From Mesoflavibacter zeaxanthinifaciens DSM 18436 (GTDB lineage: Bacteria > Bacteroidota > Bacteroidia > Flavobacteriales > Flavobacteriaceae): a stretch of 64,000 nucleotides of DNA. Shown in pieces: positions 26,901-35,081 of this stretch. The notes beneath the pieces were generated by a model that saw only the letters and a list, made by a program, of their open reading frames with translations, was not told the DNA's origin and made no database searches. The stretch covers positions 1 to 64,000 of the forward strand of contig NZ_AULQ01000005.1 of assembly GCF_000422365.1 (NCBI RefSeq). The letters are read 5' to 3'. The position numbers were made by a program, and so were the translations under genes. Every line of letters begins with the position of its first letter. Position 1 is the first letter of the stretch.

Positions 26901-28186
26901 TTTCTGGTATTTTCTTGTTTTGCAAAGTCGAAACCTTCGTTAAAACCAGGTATTAAAATTCCATTTTGTACGGTAGCAATATCTCTTACTGCATCTGTTA
27001 ATTGAGACATTGGCTGCCCAATAATTGTTGGATCTAAACCATTGTTTCCGTTATCCGGAAATGCGTTTGGACCTTGATAAACATTTACACCAGCATTACC
27101 TATAACACCTGTTTCTCCTAAATCTTGAAACGCTACAACGTTACGTACATTTTGCGTTTGATTACTTCTGTTTGTTACCCATACTTCAATTCTTGTAATC
27201 TGAATATTGTTATTTATAAACGGGTAATTTTCTAATGCTTTATCATAGTTGTTACGGAAATATTGTGCTAAGAAGAAGTGACGGTTTTCATCATAATCTC
27301 TAATAAAAAAGTCAAATTCATCTAAAGTTCCGCCACCTTGAGCAACTACAGATCTTGTGTCTGATCTTTGATCTGAAAACACACCTGTAATTGTTGTCTT
27401 ACCAAATTTAAGTTGCGTTTTAACACCAAATAAACTTTGAGCTCCTGAAATTAATGAGTTGTTTAGAGGCATATTAACGTTACCAACTTCAATTTTTTGA
27501 ATGATATCGTCTTCTGTTGGTGTATATTCTAATTTTATTACGTTTTGAAAATCAAACGTAGACTGTGTATCGTAATTTGCATTTACTTGTAAACGTGTTC
27601 CTACTTTACCCAACATACTTAAGCTAATACGTTGATCAAAGTCAAAAGTAAAGTTACGTCTGTTTCTTGGTGAAAATGAAGGGTTATCTTGCTTTGTAAA
27701 AAGGATACCTAAATCCATTTCTACAGATCCTTGAGGGATAAACTCAATAGTATTTCCTCCAAAAATGCTTTCAAAAAAACCTGAATTTACATAAAACTCT
27801 GGCAATAGATTTTTCTGAGCTTCTTCTGAATTTTCTTTCTTTCCATCGTAAGCATCAATCTTTTCTTTATAATAAGATTGCATGTTTTCTTTATCTACTA
27901 AAGATTGATACTCTTGTGGTGTTAAAATTATTGGGTAATTGATATTAAACTCTCCTACAGACTCTGTATAGATATATCTATCTGTTAAAGCATCATAAGT
28001 GTATTTTGAAACAATACTGCTTGGATTAGGCATTTGTATTTGTCCTAAATTAAAGCCTGTTTTGGTACTATCGGTTTCTGTTTCTGGAGTTTCTTGAGCT
28101 ACAATAACAACACTAAATAATAATAAAAAAGTGGTAAATAGGTTAGTTAGTGTGGATTTATAAAAACTATGTTGAGCTGTATTCAA
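20954..28186 (-). CDS. sprA: SprA, type IX secretion outer membrane translocon
   Basis: SprA is the giant beta-barrel through which type IX substrates cross the outer membrane, and it is required for gliding in Flavobacterium. At 2410 residues this has the expected size. The N-terminus holds a signal peptide (to about residue 30, VVIVAQ). I recognise the SprA pattern EFIPQGSVEMDLGILFTKQDNPSFSPRNR only as a family landmark near residue 148 onward, with tyrosine/asparagine-rich strands throughout and a final barrel strand (LTLRYNF). The start is TTG at 28186: the same frame holds the ruvA stop two codons upstream and no ATG gives a signal peptide. It follows ruvA and shares its promoter. Confidence 0.95.
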   Translation of the reverse strand: MNTAQHSFYKSTLTNLFTTFLLLFSVVIVAQETPETETDSTKTGFNLGQIQMPNPSSIVSKYTYDALTDRYIYTESVGEFNINYPIILTPQEYQSLVDKENMQSYYKEKIDAYDGKKENSEEAQKNLLPEFYVNSGFFESIFGGNTIEFIPQGSVEMDLGILFTKQDNPSFSPRNRRNFTFDFDQRISLSMLGKVGTRLQVNANYDTQSTFDFQNVIKLEYTPTEDDIIQKIEVGNVNMPLNNSLISGAQSLFGVKTQLKFGKTTITGVFSDQRSDTRSVVAQGGGTLDEFDFFIRDYDENRHFFLAQYFRNNYDKALENYPFINNNIQITRIEVWVTNRSNQTQNVRNVVAFQDLGETGVIGNAGVNVYQGPNAFPDNGNNGLDPTIIGQPMSQLTDAVRDIATVQNGILIPGFNEGFDFAKQENTRKLIEGQEYKVNTQLGYISLNQRLNNDEVLAVAYQYTVGGQVFQVGEFANDGLDATDVNTNSQGQVTNVTNNALVLKLLKSSITSVQQPIWDLMMKNIYDTGAYQLSQEDFKLNIFYNEAAPLNYITPVEGTSFPTVDLDNNPTTDDEVIQETTLLRLFNFDKLNFNNDPQIGGDGFFDFVSGITVIPENGKIVFTKVEPFGRYLFDLLDDDGNPGDNAADYEADTYTNPNQEKYVYDLLYKATKTAALDESEKNKFQIKGRYKSSGGDGIPIGGFNVPRGSVRVQAGGRVLVEGVDYTVNYQLGRVYIIDDALKASNTPIQVSTENNSIFGQQTKRFTGINVEHRFNENFVVGATYLNLNERPITQKANYATEPINNTILGFNGNYSTEVPFFTRLVNKLPNIDTDAPSNFSVRGDFAYLLPGAPKGTNFNGEATAYIDDFEGTQNGIDLKSPQAWTLSSRPLNLNNTTAFDAVGIENGYGRAMLNWYSIDPIFYGSQRPSGISDDDMSSLYTSRVFVNELFPQQDIAQGQTTVINTLDLVYYPDERGPYNFQPGSENGNTVNPEESWAGITRQITSTDFEQSNVEYIEFWLQDPFQENPSNPGGKLFINLGSISEDILKDGRKQYENGLPQDGNISLLPQTAYQSVVPQNQALIYAFDTTGEERTNQDVGFDGYNDAEEAANFPAAFSGIADPAKDNYNYYLNAEGDLFERYKQYNGVEGNSPDFFSDTNRGSTTQPDVEDVNRDNTMNTIDSYYQYEIEITPATLNLDNEFIVDTKNVNGNSNPRVLPNGDTAYPKWYQFRIPVSSGEAVNGITDLRSIRFTRLFLNGFEQPTVFRFGTLDLVRSDWRRFRLALDGGPTDPTFEDTDFSVGAVSTQENEGSYVSPPSVVPEQLNNNNTIVRQNEQSLVVKVCDLKAKDARAVFKNIAIDMRQYKKLRMFMHARQGETPGLGDNEMVGFIRMGNDLTQNYYQIEIPLQVYNGGGGAQDFWPEVNEINLKLEVLQRLKALAVSNQTLTSGQANFYDVVGDDLIEVPFSEQFEGYVSGQHRVAIKGNPNFGDIRTLMVGVKNATNSNLCGDVWFNELRLSDMNNEGGWAAVMSVDTNLADFATVSATGRMSTSGFGDINQGPSERSLEDVKQYDVVTNVNIGQLLPEKWGLQIPFNYGQGVEVVTPKFDQQYEDLELQTRMDEAADDAERDQILEQSEEYTKRKSINFIGVKKNRTGEAKPRFYDVENLTLNYSYNKTEHRDFEIKNSVDKQVRAGINYAYNFEPKVIEPFKKNDSLFTGEYWKLLKDLNFNVLPASFTVNTDLNRQYNRQKFRDIDLGGNNIGLEELYRRNYTFDYQYNINWNLTKSLQLNLSASNNNIVRNYFKDNIINGEPDPMLDVWDGFFDFGDPNRQQQQVGINYEIPFAKIPTLNFIKATYSYSGLYQWQKGSDLFGNLTADDGNTYDLGNSISNGNSHNINSTLDMNKLYKYLGIAKKRSSRRSNRISRARGAQPPAVVNKDEKAKQKKSGDGFGAKLGNFGIEILTSIKRIQAVYSETNGTYLPGYLQTPGFLGTSKPTLGYTLGSQRDVRDLAARNGWLTIFPDFNQQYTTNQTKQLDLSANLEPVKDLKIDLIGFRTYAENYTENYRIENDEYVSLTPNTYGNFSISAFTLPTAFSKSDENGSQAFDDFRANRIEVAKRLATQRGIDVTDPANLDAEGYPKGFGKTSQQVLLPSFVSAYTGRGANKTPLDALRDIPIPNWDLKYTGFMKFNWFKKRFKRFSLTHGYRSTYTIQQFRTNLDYTPIDFTVDYDSQPNEALDQAGNYKAKSLLSGVTLTEMFSPLFRFDMEMKNSVRVLLEMKKDRMLSLSFDNNLMTEIAGNEYTVGLGYRLKDVRIKSKLAGPRRSIVSDLIMSADLSVRDNKTIIRYLDVDNNQITNGQTIWGLKYNAEYAFSRNLTGIFYFDYTFSEYAISTAFPQTTIRSGLTLRYNFGN

Positions 28187-28192
28187 AATAAA

Positions 28193-28774
28193 TTATAAAT
28201 TTTTTAGTGCTAGTTTTATTATAGTTTCTACGTTGGCATCTGGTTGTTGAGCCACTATTTTATCTATAACTTTTTCGGCTTGCTTTTTAGCAAAACCTAA
28301 AACTTCTAATGCAGATAACGCTTCTTCTTTATTTGTATTGCTTTCTTTAACAGAAACTTCGTCTATATCATAGATTTTAAGAATCTTATCTTTTAGATCT
28401 ATGATTACTCTTTGTGCTGTTTTTGCTCCAATTCCTTTTATAGATTGAATTAAAGCTACATCTTCTGTTGCAATACCTTCTCTAATTTGCTTTGGAGTTA
28501 ATGAAGACAACATCGTTCTTGCTGTATTTGCACCAATACCACTTACAGATATTAATAACCTGAATACTTCTCTTTCTGCCAATGACGCAAATCCAAAAAG
28601 TGTATGTGCATCTTCTCTAACTTGAAGATGTGTATACAGTTTTAATGCTTCTTGGTCTGGTATTTGAGAATAAGTATGAAGTGATATATTTAACAAATAT
28701 CCTACACCGTTGCAATCTATTACAACATCTGTAGGATTTTTTTCTACTAATTTACCTTGTATATGAGTAATCAT
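28193..28774 (-). CDS. ruvA: Holliday junction branch migration protein RuvA
   Basis: RuvA binds four-way junctions as a tetramer and loads the RuvB motor. The 193-residue protein has the OB-fold start MITHIQGKLVEKNPTDVVID, the two helix-hairpin-helix motifs (VSGIGANTARTML and IKGIGAKTAQRVI, about 80-125), and the C-terminal RuvB-binding domain (ALSALEVLGF). ruvB lies 13 kb away in the window. Its promoter (TTTG, 17 bases, TACATTTG) sits right after the malic enzyme gene and probably also drives sprA. Confidence 0.95.
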   Translation of the reverse strand: MITHIQGKLVEKNPTDVVIDCNGVGYLLNISLHTYSQIPDQEALKLYTHLQVREDAHTLFGFASLAEREVFRLLISVSGIGANTARTMLSSLTPKQIREGIATEDVALIQSIKGIGAKTAQRVIIDLKDKILKIYDIDEVSVKESNTNKEEALSALEVLGFAKKQAEKVIDKIVAQQPDANVETIIKLALKNL

Positions 28775-28795
28775 AAAATAGCCCTATTAAACCCT

Positions 28796-28824
28796 CAAAT
28801 GTAATAAAATTATTCTTACTCAAA
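28796..28824 (-). promoter_or_regulatory. Promoter of ruvA-sprA
   Basis: On the minus strand TTTG (28824-28821) precedes TACATTTG (28803-28796) by 17 bases. It fills the 51-base gap between the malic enzyme stop and the ruvA ATG. Confidence 0.68.
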
Positions 28825-28825
28825 A

Positions 28826-31123
28826 TTACTTCTTATTCCTTAGACTTTCTTCTAGTTTTTGCTTTTGCTGAGCATCTATTACAGCTATAGCTGCCATACT
28901 TACAATTTCGTCTACACTTGCATCTAATTGTAGTATATGAGCAGGTTTTTTCATACCCATCATAATTGGTCCTATAGAATCTGCTTTATTCAATTCTTTT
29001 AAAAGCTTGTAAGTAATATTAGCTGCATCTAGATTAGGAAATATTAATGCATTTACTTTACGTCCTGCTAATTTTGAAAAAGGAAAAATGTCTTGAAGCA
29101 TTTTACTATTAAGAGCAAAATCTGTTTGCAACTCTCCGTCTACTACTAAATCTGGATAGGCTCTATGTAGGTAACTTACAGCTTCTCTTACCTTTGATGC
29201 TCTTGGATTTGTTGATGAACCAAAATTAGAATATGAGGTCATTGCCATTACAGGCTCTAAACCAAACATTTTCATGGTTTTTGCTGTCATCTGAGCTATT
29301 CTAGCTAAATCTTTAGCAGAAGGATCTACATTTATAGCCGTATCACTTAAAAATAATGGTCCACGCTGTGTCATCATTAAGTTTGTTGTCGCTATTCTTG
29401 AAGAACCAGGTGCTAAACCAAATAGTTCTAACATTGGTTTTACAACAGAAGGGTAACTACGAGAATATCCTGTAATTACAGCATCTGCATCTCCTTCGTT
29501 AACCATCATAGCTGCAAAATAATTACGCTCTCGCATAATCTTTTGTGCATTAAAAAGAGTTACGCCACGTCTTTGACGTTGTTCCCAATAGACTTGAGCA
29601 TATTTATTTTTTTGTTCTAACTGCTCATCTGATTTTGGGTCTATAATAGGCACTTCTGCATCAAACTCTATTTCTTCTTTAAGACGCTCTATTTCTTCTT
29701 GACGACCTAACAAAATTGGATGTGCAATACCTTCTTCATATACAACTTGAGCTGCTTTTAGTACGTCTAACTGATCTGCTTCTGCAAATACAACACGCTT
29801 TGGATTCATCTTAGCACGATTAAATAATAATCGCATTAATTTGTTATCAGATCCAAGACGTTGCATTAATTCGTCTTTATATTTTTCCCAATCTTCAATT
29901 GGTTCTTTTGCTACGCCACTTTCCATAGCTGCTTTTGCTACTGCTGGTGGTACTTCAGAAATTAATCTTGGGTCAAATGGTTTTGGTATAATATAATCTT
30001 TACCAAATGCTAAACGCGTTTCGCCATAAGCTATATTTACTTGTTCTGGCACTGGCTCTTTAGCTAAATCTGCTAAAGCTTTAACTGCTGCCATTTTCAT
30101 AGCTTCGTTAATTTTTGTTGCTCGAACATCTAAAGCACCTCTAAAAATAAATGGGAAACCTAATACGTTATTTACTTGGTTAGGATGATCACTACGTCCT
30201 GTAGCCATTATAATATCTTCTCTAGTTGCTATTGCTAAATCATAAGCTATTTCTGGATCTGGATTTGCCATAGCAAATACAATAGGGTTTACAGACATTG
30301 AACGTAACATATCTTGATTTACAATATCTGACGTTGATAAGCCAATAAAGACATCTGCATCTTGCATTGCTTCTTCTAATGTATTTATTTTTCTATCGGT
30401 TGCAAACTCTGCTTTTTGAGCTGTTAAGTTATCCCTATCGCTTCTAATTACACCTTTACTGTCTAACATGACAATGTTTTCGCGTTTTGCTCCAAAAGCT
30501 TGATATAGTCTTGTACATGAGATAGCAGCTGCACCTGCACCACTTACTACAATTTTTATTTCATCTATCTTTTTTTCTGCTAATTCTAAAGCATTTAATA
30601 ATGCTGCTGCAGATATAATAGCAGTACCATGTTGGTCATCATGCATTACTGGAATATCCAGTTCTTCTTTTAATCTACGCTCTATTTCAAAAGCTTCTGG
30701 CGCTTTAATATCTTCTAAATTAATTCCTCCAAAGGTTGGAGCTATATTTTTTACGGTTTGGATAAATTCTTCTACATTTTTTGTGTCAACTTCTATATCA
30801 AATACGTCAATATCTGCAAAGATTTTAAATAATAAACCTTTACCTTCCATTACTGGTTTTGAAGCTTCTGGACCAATATCTCCTAATCCTAAAACTGCTG
30901 TCCCGTTAGATATTACTGCTACTAAATTTCCTTTAGAAGTATATTTATAGGCATTATTTTTATCTTTTTCTATTTCTAAACAAGGCTCTGCAACACCTGG
31001 TGAATATGCAAGAGACAAATCTCTTTGTGTTGCATATTTTTTTGTTGGTACTACTTTTATTTTTCCTGGAGTTGGCTTTGCATGATATACTAAAGCTTCG
31101 CGACGTCTACTTTGTTTACTCAT
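28826..31123 (-). CDS. maeB: NADP-dependent malic enzyme with C-terminal phosphotransacetylase-like domain
   Basis: The 765-residue protein has the MaeB two-part build: a malic enzyme domain (about 1-400; YSPGVAEPCLEI, MHDDQHGTAI with the metal-binding Asp residues, and the nucleotide site VSGAGAAAI) and a phosphotransacetylase-like regulatory domain (about 430-765; VFAEADQLDVLKAA, VITGYSRSYPSVVKP). It decarboxylates malate to pyruvate and yields NADPH; the C-terminal half is usually a non-catalytic acetyl-CoA sensor. It appears to be a single-gene unit with a -7 element TACATTTG upstream. Confidence 0.95.
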   Translation of the reverse strand: MSKQSRRREALVYHAKPTPGKIKVVPTKKYATQRDLSLAYSPGVAEPCLEIEKDKNNAYKYTSKGNLVAVISNGTAVLGLGDIGPEASKPVMEGKGLLFKIFADIDVFDIEVDTKNVEEFIQTVKNIAPTFGGINLEDIKAPEAFEIERRLKEELDIPVMHDDQHGTAIISAAALLNALELAEKKIDEIKIVVSGAGAAAISCTRLYQAFGAKRENIVMLDSKGVIRSDRDNLTAQKAEFATDRKINTLEEAMQDADVFIGLSTSDIVNQDMLRSMSVNPIVFAMANPDPEIAYDLAIATREDIIMATGRSDHPNQVNNVLGFPFIFRGALDVRATKINEAMKMAAVKALADLAKEPVPEQVNIAYGETRLAFGKDYIIPKPFDPRLISEVPPAVAKAAMESGVAKEPIEDWEKYKDELMQRLGSDNKLMRLLFNRAKMNPKRVVFAEADQLDVLKAAQVVYEEGIAHPILLGRQEEIERLKEEIEFDAEVPIIDPKSDEQLEQKNKYAQVYWEQRQRRGVTLFNAQKIMRERNYFAAMMVNEGDADAVITGYSRSYPSVVKPMLELFGLAPGSSRIATTNLMMTQRGPLFLSDTAINVDPSAKDLARIAQMTAKTMKMFGLEPVMAMTSYSNFGSSTNPRASKVREAVSYLHRAYPDLVVDGELQTDFALNSKMLQDIFPFSKLAGRKVNALIFPNLDAANITYKLLKELNKADSIGPIMMGMKKPAHILQLDASVDEIVSMAAIAVIDAQQKQKLEESLRNKK

Positions 31124-31176
31124 AAGGATATAATGTTTCTGCTTACGCGGAATTTTTTTAAGTTTAAATTGAATTA

Positions 31177-31184
31177 CAAATGTA
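31177..31184 (-). promoter_or_regulatory. -7 element of the maeB promoter
   Basis: Minus-strand TACATTTG, a full TAnnTTTG match, lies 53 bases before the ATG. No obvious -33 TTTG at the usual distance. Confidence 0.5.
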
Positions 31185-31220
31185 AGCTATATAATTGTTT
31201 GCTTAAAATTAGTGTATAAA

Positions 31221-31247
31221 AAAAGCCACCTTTAATAGGTAGCTTTT
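31221..31247 (-). terminator. Terminator of the sucrose-type operon
   Basis: AAAAGCCACCT pairs with AGGTAGCTTTT (one C-A mismatch) around a five-base loop and leads into T-rich sequence on the minus strand, 22 bases after the fructokinase stop. Confidence 0.75.
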
Positions 31248-31269
31248 CATAAAATTATGAATAATTATT

Positions 31270-32181
31270 TTAAAACTTAACATGATTAGGTAAACCTCCA
31301 ACGTGTTGAAGTTTTTGTTTTGCTATTTTTTGAGCAAAATCAACACTATCCTCTAAATTTTTATTATTTAGTTGACTATATAAAAAACCTGTCCAAAAAG
31401 CATCACCAGCACCTGTTGCGTCTTTAATATTTTCTATTTTTAAGCTTGCTTTTTCTACTAACTCTCCAGACTTATCAGATACCACAACTCCTTCACTTCC
31501 TTTTGTTAAACATACTACTGATGCACCTAAAGAATGAAAATAATCAAAAATAAATTGGTCTTTTTTATCTTCTTTAAATAATCGCTTACAATCATCTAAA
31601 CTTAATTTTACTAAAGGATCTAATTTTAAATATTCTTTAATTACAGAAATTGCCTCTTCTGTGTTTGGCCAAATTTTTTCAGAATAATTTATATCTATAC
31701 TAAGTGACAATCCTTTTTCTTTTGCTTTTTTTGCTTTATTTAGAATTGTTGTTCTTGCCGGATTTTTACTTAACGCAAAACAAGTTGTATGGTAAATTTT
31801 TGACGACTCTATTAATTGTTCTGAAATTTGACTTTCATTTATATGAAAATCTGCTTGTCTAAATGGTAAAAAATCTGGAGTTTCTGTAGATTTAGACACT
31901 AAAATGATAGATGTTGGATACTCTTCAGTTTTATTTAGTGCACTTACATCTACATTGCTTTTGGTTAATTTATCTTCTACAAAACGTCCTAATCCATCAT
32001 TACCACAAGTAGCAACTAATGCAGATTTTAAGCCTAGCTTTACTGCATTTACTGCAACATTTGTAGGAGATCCTCCTAAGTATCTTTTATATGCGCTTGT
32101 TGTTTGTACTGTTTTATTAGCTTCTTCTCCAATAAAATCTAACAATACTTCACCAACGCATAAAATATCTATAGTTTTCAA
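31270..32181 (-). CDS. PfkB-family sugar kinase, probably fructokinase
   Basis: The 303-residue protein is a ribokinase-fold kinase: substrate-side motif GGSPTNVAVNAVKLG (36-50) and the C-terminal signature DATGAGDAFWTGF with the catalytic Asp. PfkB kinases act on several sugars; fructose is inferred because the gene lies directly after a GH100-type invertase and an SUC-like importer. The start is TTG at 32181, one base after the hydrolase stop, giving the standard PfkB N-terminus (DILCVGEVLLDFIG). It is the last gene before a terminator. Confidence 0.88.
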   Translation of the reverse strand: MKTIDILCVGEVLLDFIGEEANKTVQTTSAYKRYLGGSPTNVAVNAVKLGLKSALVATCGNDGLGRFVEDKLTKSNVDVSALNKTEEYPTSIILVSKSTETPDFLPFRQADFHINESQISEQLIESSKIYHTTCFALSKNPARTTILNKAKKAKEKGLSLSIDINYSEKIWPNTEEAISVIKEYLKLDPLVKLSLDDCKRLFKEDKKDQFIFDYFHSLGASVVCLTKGSEGVVVSDKSGELVEKASLKIENIKDATGAGDAFWTGFLYSQLNNKNLEDSVDFAQKIAKQKLQHVGGLPNHVKF

Positions 32182-32182
32182 T

Positions 32183-33346
32183 TTAAATAAATTTTATTTG
32201 TTGTTTTATAGACTGAGTAAGTAGCACAGATGCTGCTGCGCTCCATGCGCAATAAGGCACTCCGTTAGGTTCTGTTGTTTTAGTATTAAAGTTTTCGTAA
32301 AACTTATAATCTTCAACTTGATTAACTTTATCTATATTTTTAAGTATTTTTTTTGCTTGTTCTGTTTTTCCTTGTTTAAGTAGTCCTAATCCAAAAAAAC
32401 CATTAACCATTGCCCAACTACCACCGTTATGAAACTCGTATGGGTAATTTCTAAATTCATATTTACAGTTATCTTTAAGTAAATCCCAATGTTGATCGTT
32501 TGGTTTTATAACTGGCCAAAAAGCAGGTAGCAAACCTAATTTTGTAGATTCTGCTAATTCTAAACTGTAATCTATTAGTTTGTTTTTAAATTTTTTATCT
32601 CCAAAATCTAAAATTAACAGCAATGCATTTGCAAACGCGTCGTAGTTAGTTTTATATCCTGATGGTGAGAATGAGCACGGTAAAAATGAATCTATCTTTA
32701 TTGCATTATAGGCACGATCATGAAATTTTTCTTTATTAGAATTAGGAAAAAAGTTTGCTTTAATTTGATTTTTTATTTGAATAAGCTTATTACTTAAGCT
32801 TTGATCGTTTTCTAAATAATTAAAAGATTGTATTGCCCAATACCTTAATAGTTGGTCGTATAAGACATATCCGTCGGTAATATATTCGTCAGCCCAATTA
32901 CCCGATAACGGAATATACATTAGGTGTTTATTATTAAATTCCCAAGCATTTAAAAGCTGTAATACTTTGTATATTTTTGGTTTTAAATCATTAAAAAAAG
33001 CAAAATCATTAGTATAGTTAGCGTATTGGCAAACACCAATTACAAACCAAGTAGCAGCATCTACACGACCTGCTAATCCACCATAACTTACAGATTCATC
33101 TTTTTCTGAAACACCTACATTAGATGGTATTGTACCTACTTCGTGTTGATGCTTTGCTAGTGTAAGTAATGTGTTTTTAAATGTTTTTATTAACTCTCTA
33201 TGTCCAGAAGCTAAAGCAGATAAACCACATATTACTCCATCTCTAGCCCAAACACGTTTATAATTTGAAATATCTTGAGCGCTTGCAACAAATCCTTTTT
33301 CTGTACTGCATTTTAAAAGTAACTCTATGGACTTTTCGTAGTGCAT
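32183..33346 (-). CDS. GH100-type glycoside hydrolase, probable intracellular sucrose invertase
   Basis: The 387-residue protein lacks a signal peptide, so it should act in the cytoplasm. Two stretches match alkaline/neutral invertases (GH100): GRVDAATWFVIGVCQY (93-108), which would supply the catalytic Asp96, and NYPYEFHNGGSW (300-311), near the C-terminal end of the (alpha/alpha)6 barrel; Glu351 in FYENFN is the candidate second acid. Automated pipelines often call such proteins amylo-alpha-1,6-glucosidase, which is the main alternative. Invertase would split imported sucrose to glucose and fructose, which fits the fructokinase encoded next. It begins 3 bases after the importer gene. Confidence 0.75.
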   Translation of the reverse strand: MHYEKSIELLLKCSTEKGFVASAQDISNYKRVWARDGVICGLSALASGHRELIKTFKNTLLTLAKHQHEVGTIPSNVGVSEKDESVSYGGLAGRVDAATWFVIGVCQYANYTNDFAFFNDLKPKIYKVLQLLNAWEFNNKHLMYIPLSGNWADEYITDGYVLYDQLLRYWAIQSFNYLENDQSLSNKLIQIKNQIKANFFPNSNKEKFHDRAYNAIKIDSFLPCSFSPSGYKTNYDAFANALLLILDFGDKKFKNKLIDYSLELAESTKLGLLPAFWPVIKPNDQHWDLLKDNCKYEFRNYPYEFHNGGSWAMVNGFFGLGLLKQGKTEQAKKILKNIDKVNQVEDYKFYENFNTKTTEPNGVPYCAWSAAASVLLTQSIKQQIKFI

Positions 33347-33349
33347 ATA

Positions 33350-34648
33350 TTAAGCTTTATTTTTTGTTTTAATAATTAATGTTAGCGCAGCACTGATAAC
33401 CAATAGTACTGCTGCAAAAGTTATTGCGTTTCTTGGATCATTACCTAAAAAGTGTTTAAGTATGTATCCAAACGACAATGTTTGAATAATCATTGGTATA
33501 ACTATCATCATATTGATAATTCCCATATAAACTCCGTATCTTTCTTTTGGTATGTCCGATACAACAATTAAATAAGGAATACCCATCATACTTGCCCAGC
33601 CAATACCAAATCCTGTTATTGCCACAAACAATAAATTTTTATTCTCTATAATTGGAAATGCAAAAAAACCAACTGCTGCTACAAGTAAACAGATAGCATG
33701 TACATGTTTTGGTTTTATTTTTTTTGTTAGATATACTAAACCAAAAGCAACTAAAAATGTGATAATATTATACCAACCGTTAATTAATCCTGTCCAACCA
33801 ACTGCTTCTGCATATGCATCTGGATTAGAACTTGGTGTAGCATTCCACACAGAAAGCGCTACACTTTTTGAAGAATTTTGCCAATAACAAAATAATGCAT
33901 ACCACTGAAATAGATATACTAAAGCTAATTGCCACATTACTTTTGGCATATCTTTGATAGCTTCTATTATCTCTAATAACGGATGAAAAATTCCTTTATC
34001 ATTGCTTCTTATTAACTCTAATTCTTCTTTTGTTGGTGGATCTTCTTTAGTCTTACTCATACTCCACAAAATAGATCCGATAGAACATATAGATCCTAAA
34101 AAGAAAGATGCATATACCCATGAAGGTAATGAACCTGTGGTACCAACTATAATTAAAGGAAAAATAAATAAAGATAAATTAGCTAATGTCTGTCCAAATC
34201 CTGTAAAAAAGCTTTGCATTTGAAAACCAAGTGGTTGTTGCTCTTCGCTTAATTTATCTGCAATCAAAGCACGGTAGGGCTCCATAGCAGTATTGTTACC
34301 TGCGTCTAAAATCCATAACAAACCAGCAGCCATCCATAATGAACTACTAAACGGAAAAGCTAACAAAGCTATACTACATAATATTGCTCCTATTAAAAAG
34401 AAAGGCTTACGTCTACCTAACTTAGGATGCCAAGTCTTGTCACTTAAAGCACCAACTAATGGTTGTACAATTAAACCTGTAACCGGTCCTGCTAAATGTA
34501 GTATTGGGATTTGATCAGGACTTGCTCCTAGAAAATCGTAAATAGGTGTAACTGCGCTTTGTTGTAAACCAAAACTGTATTGGATTCCGAAAAACCCAAC
34601 ATTCATATTTAGTATTTGCCAGAAACTTAATTTTGGTTTTTTTAGCAT
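33350..34648 (-). CDS. MFS sugar importer, SLC45/SUC-like
   Basis: The 432-residue protein has about twelve membrane helices. The loop after helix 2 reads [14 protein letters not shown] (70-83); this LGRR-x-PF motif is typical of the plant SUC/SUT and animal SLC45 group and bacterial relatives that move sucrose or maltose with protons. Sucrose is inferred from the invertase downstream. The neighbour upstream, once its frameshift is corrected, ends only 5 bases before this ATG, so the genes are tightly coupled. Confidence 0.85.
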   Translation of the reverse strand: MLKKPKLSFWQILNMNVGFFGIQYSFGLQQSAVTPIYDFLGASPDQIPILHLAGPVTGLIVQPLVGALSDKTWHPKLGRRKPFFLIGAILCSIALLAFPFSSSLWMAAGLLWILDAGNNTAMEPYRALIADKLSEEQQPLGFQMQSFFTGFGQTLANLSLFIFPLIIVGTTGSLPSWVYASFFLGSICSIGSILWSMSKTKEDPPTKEELELIRSNDKGIFHPLLEIIEAIKDMPKVMWQLALVYLFQWYALFCYWQNSSKSVALSVWNATPSSNPDAYAEAVGWTGLINGWYNIITFLVAFGLVYLTKKIKPKHVHAICLLVAAVGFFAFPIIENKNLLFVAITGFGIGWASMMGIPYLIVVSDIPKERYGVYMGIINMMIVIPMIIQTLSFGYILKHFLGNDPRNAITFAAVLLVISAALTLIIKTKNKA

Positions 34649-34653
34649 TACGT

Positions 34654-35006
34654 TTATTCTTTTATCTTATTTAAAAAATCTTCAAACTTAATGTTATTTG
34701 TAAAGATGTTTCCGTTTTTATCTATTACCGGTATCTTTAAATCTGAAACACTTATTTTTTTGCTCTTAGTTTATTAAGCATTTCATTTAATGCTTTTTCA
34801 TTTTTATCAATATCATAGTACGTATACTTAATATTGTTTTTATTTAAAAATGTTTTTGTATCCAAACAGTAATGGCAAGTATCACTTCCATAAACTATTA
34901 TTACATCTTGAATATTATTATTTTCAAATTGGTTTTGATCTTCAATTACACTTGTATTGAAAAGAAATATTAATGAAAAAAAAGTATTTAGAATTATTGT
35001 TTTCAC
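34654..35006 (-). pseudogene. Exported glutaredoxin-like protein interrupted by a -1 frameshift at an A7 run
   Basis: The frame starting at the GTG at 35006 gives a signal-like helix (1-20), a strand DVIIVYG, the redox pair CHYC (44-47) and YYDIDKN, then stops at 34752 after 84 residues. Immediately beyond, in the -1 frame, the sequence continues as a normal glutaredoxin C-terminal half, with LKIPVIDKNGNIF carrying the cis-proline, ending at a TAA at 34656-34654. The joint is a run of seven A residues (34761-34755), so one missing A, or a -1 slip on A-AAA-AAA, restores a 117-residue protein. The restored gene ends 5 bases before the importer ATG. Whether it is broken, a read error, or recoded cannot be told here. 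Its place in a sugar operon is unexplained. Confidence 0.75.
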
Positions 35007-35081
35007 AGTAAGCTTTATTTAAAATAGGCTGATACTTTTTTTAAATACCAACCTATTTTCATCAATCAAATCAAATAAATT

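Noticed and set aside
34752-35006. The 84-residue CHYC protein as a complete small gene.
   Set aside because: It lacks the cis-proline half of the glutaredoxin fold, which is found intact in the next frame across an A7 run; I report it as frameshifted instead.
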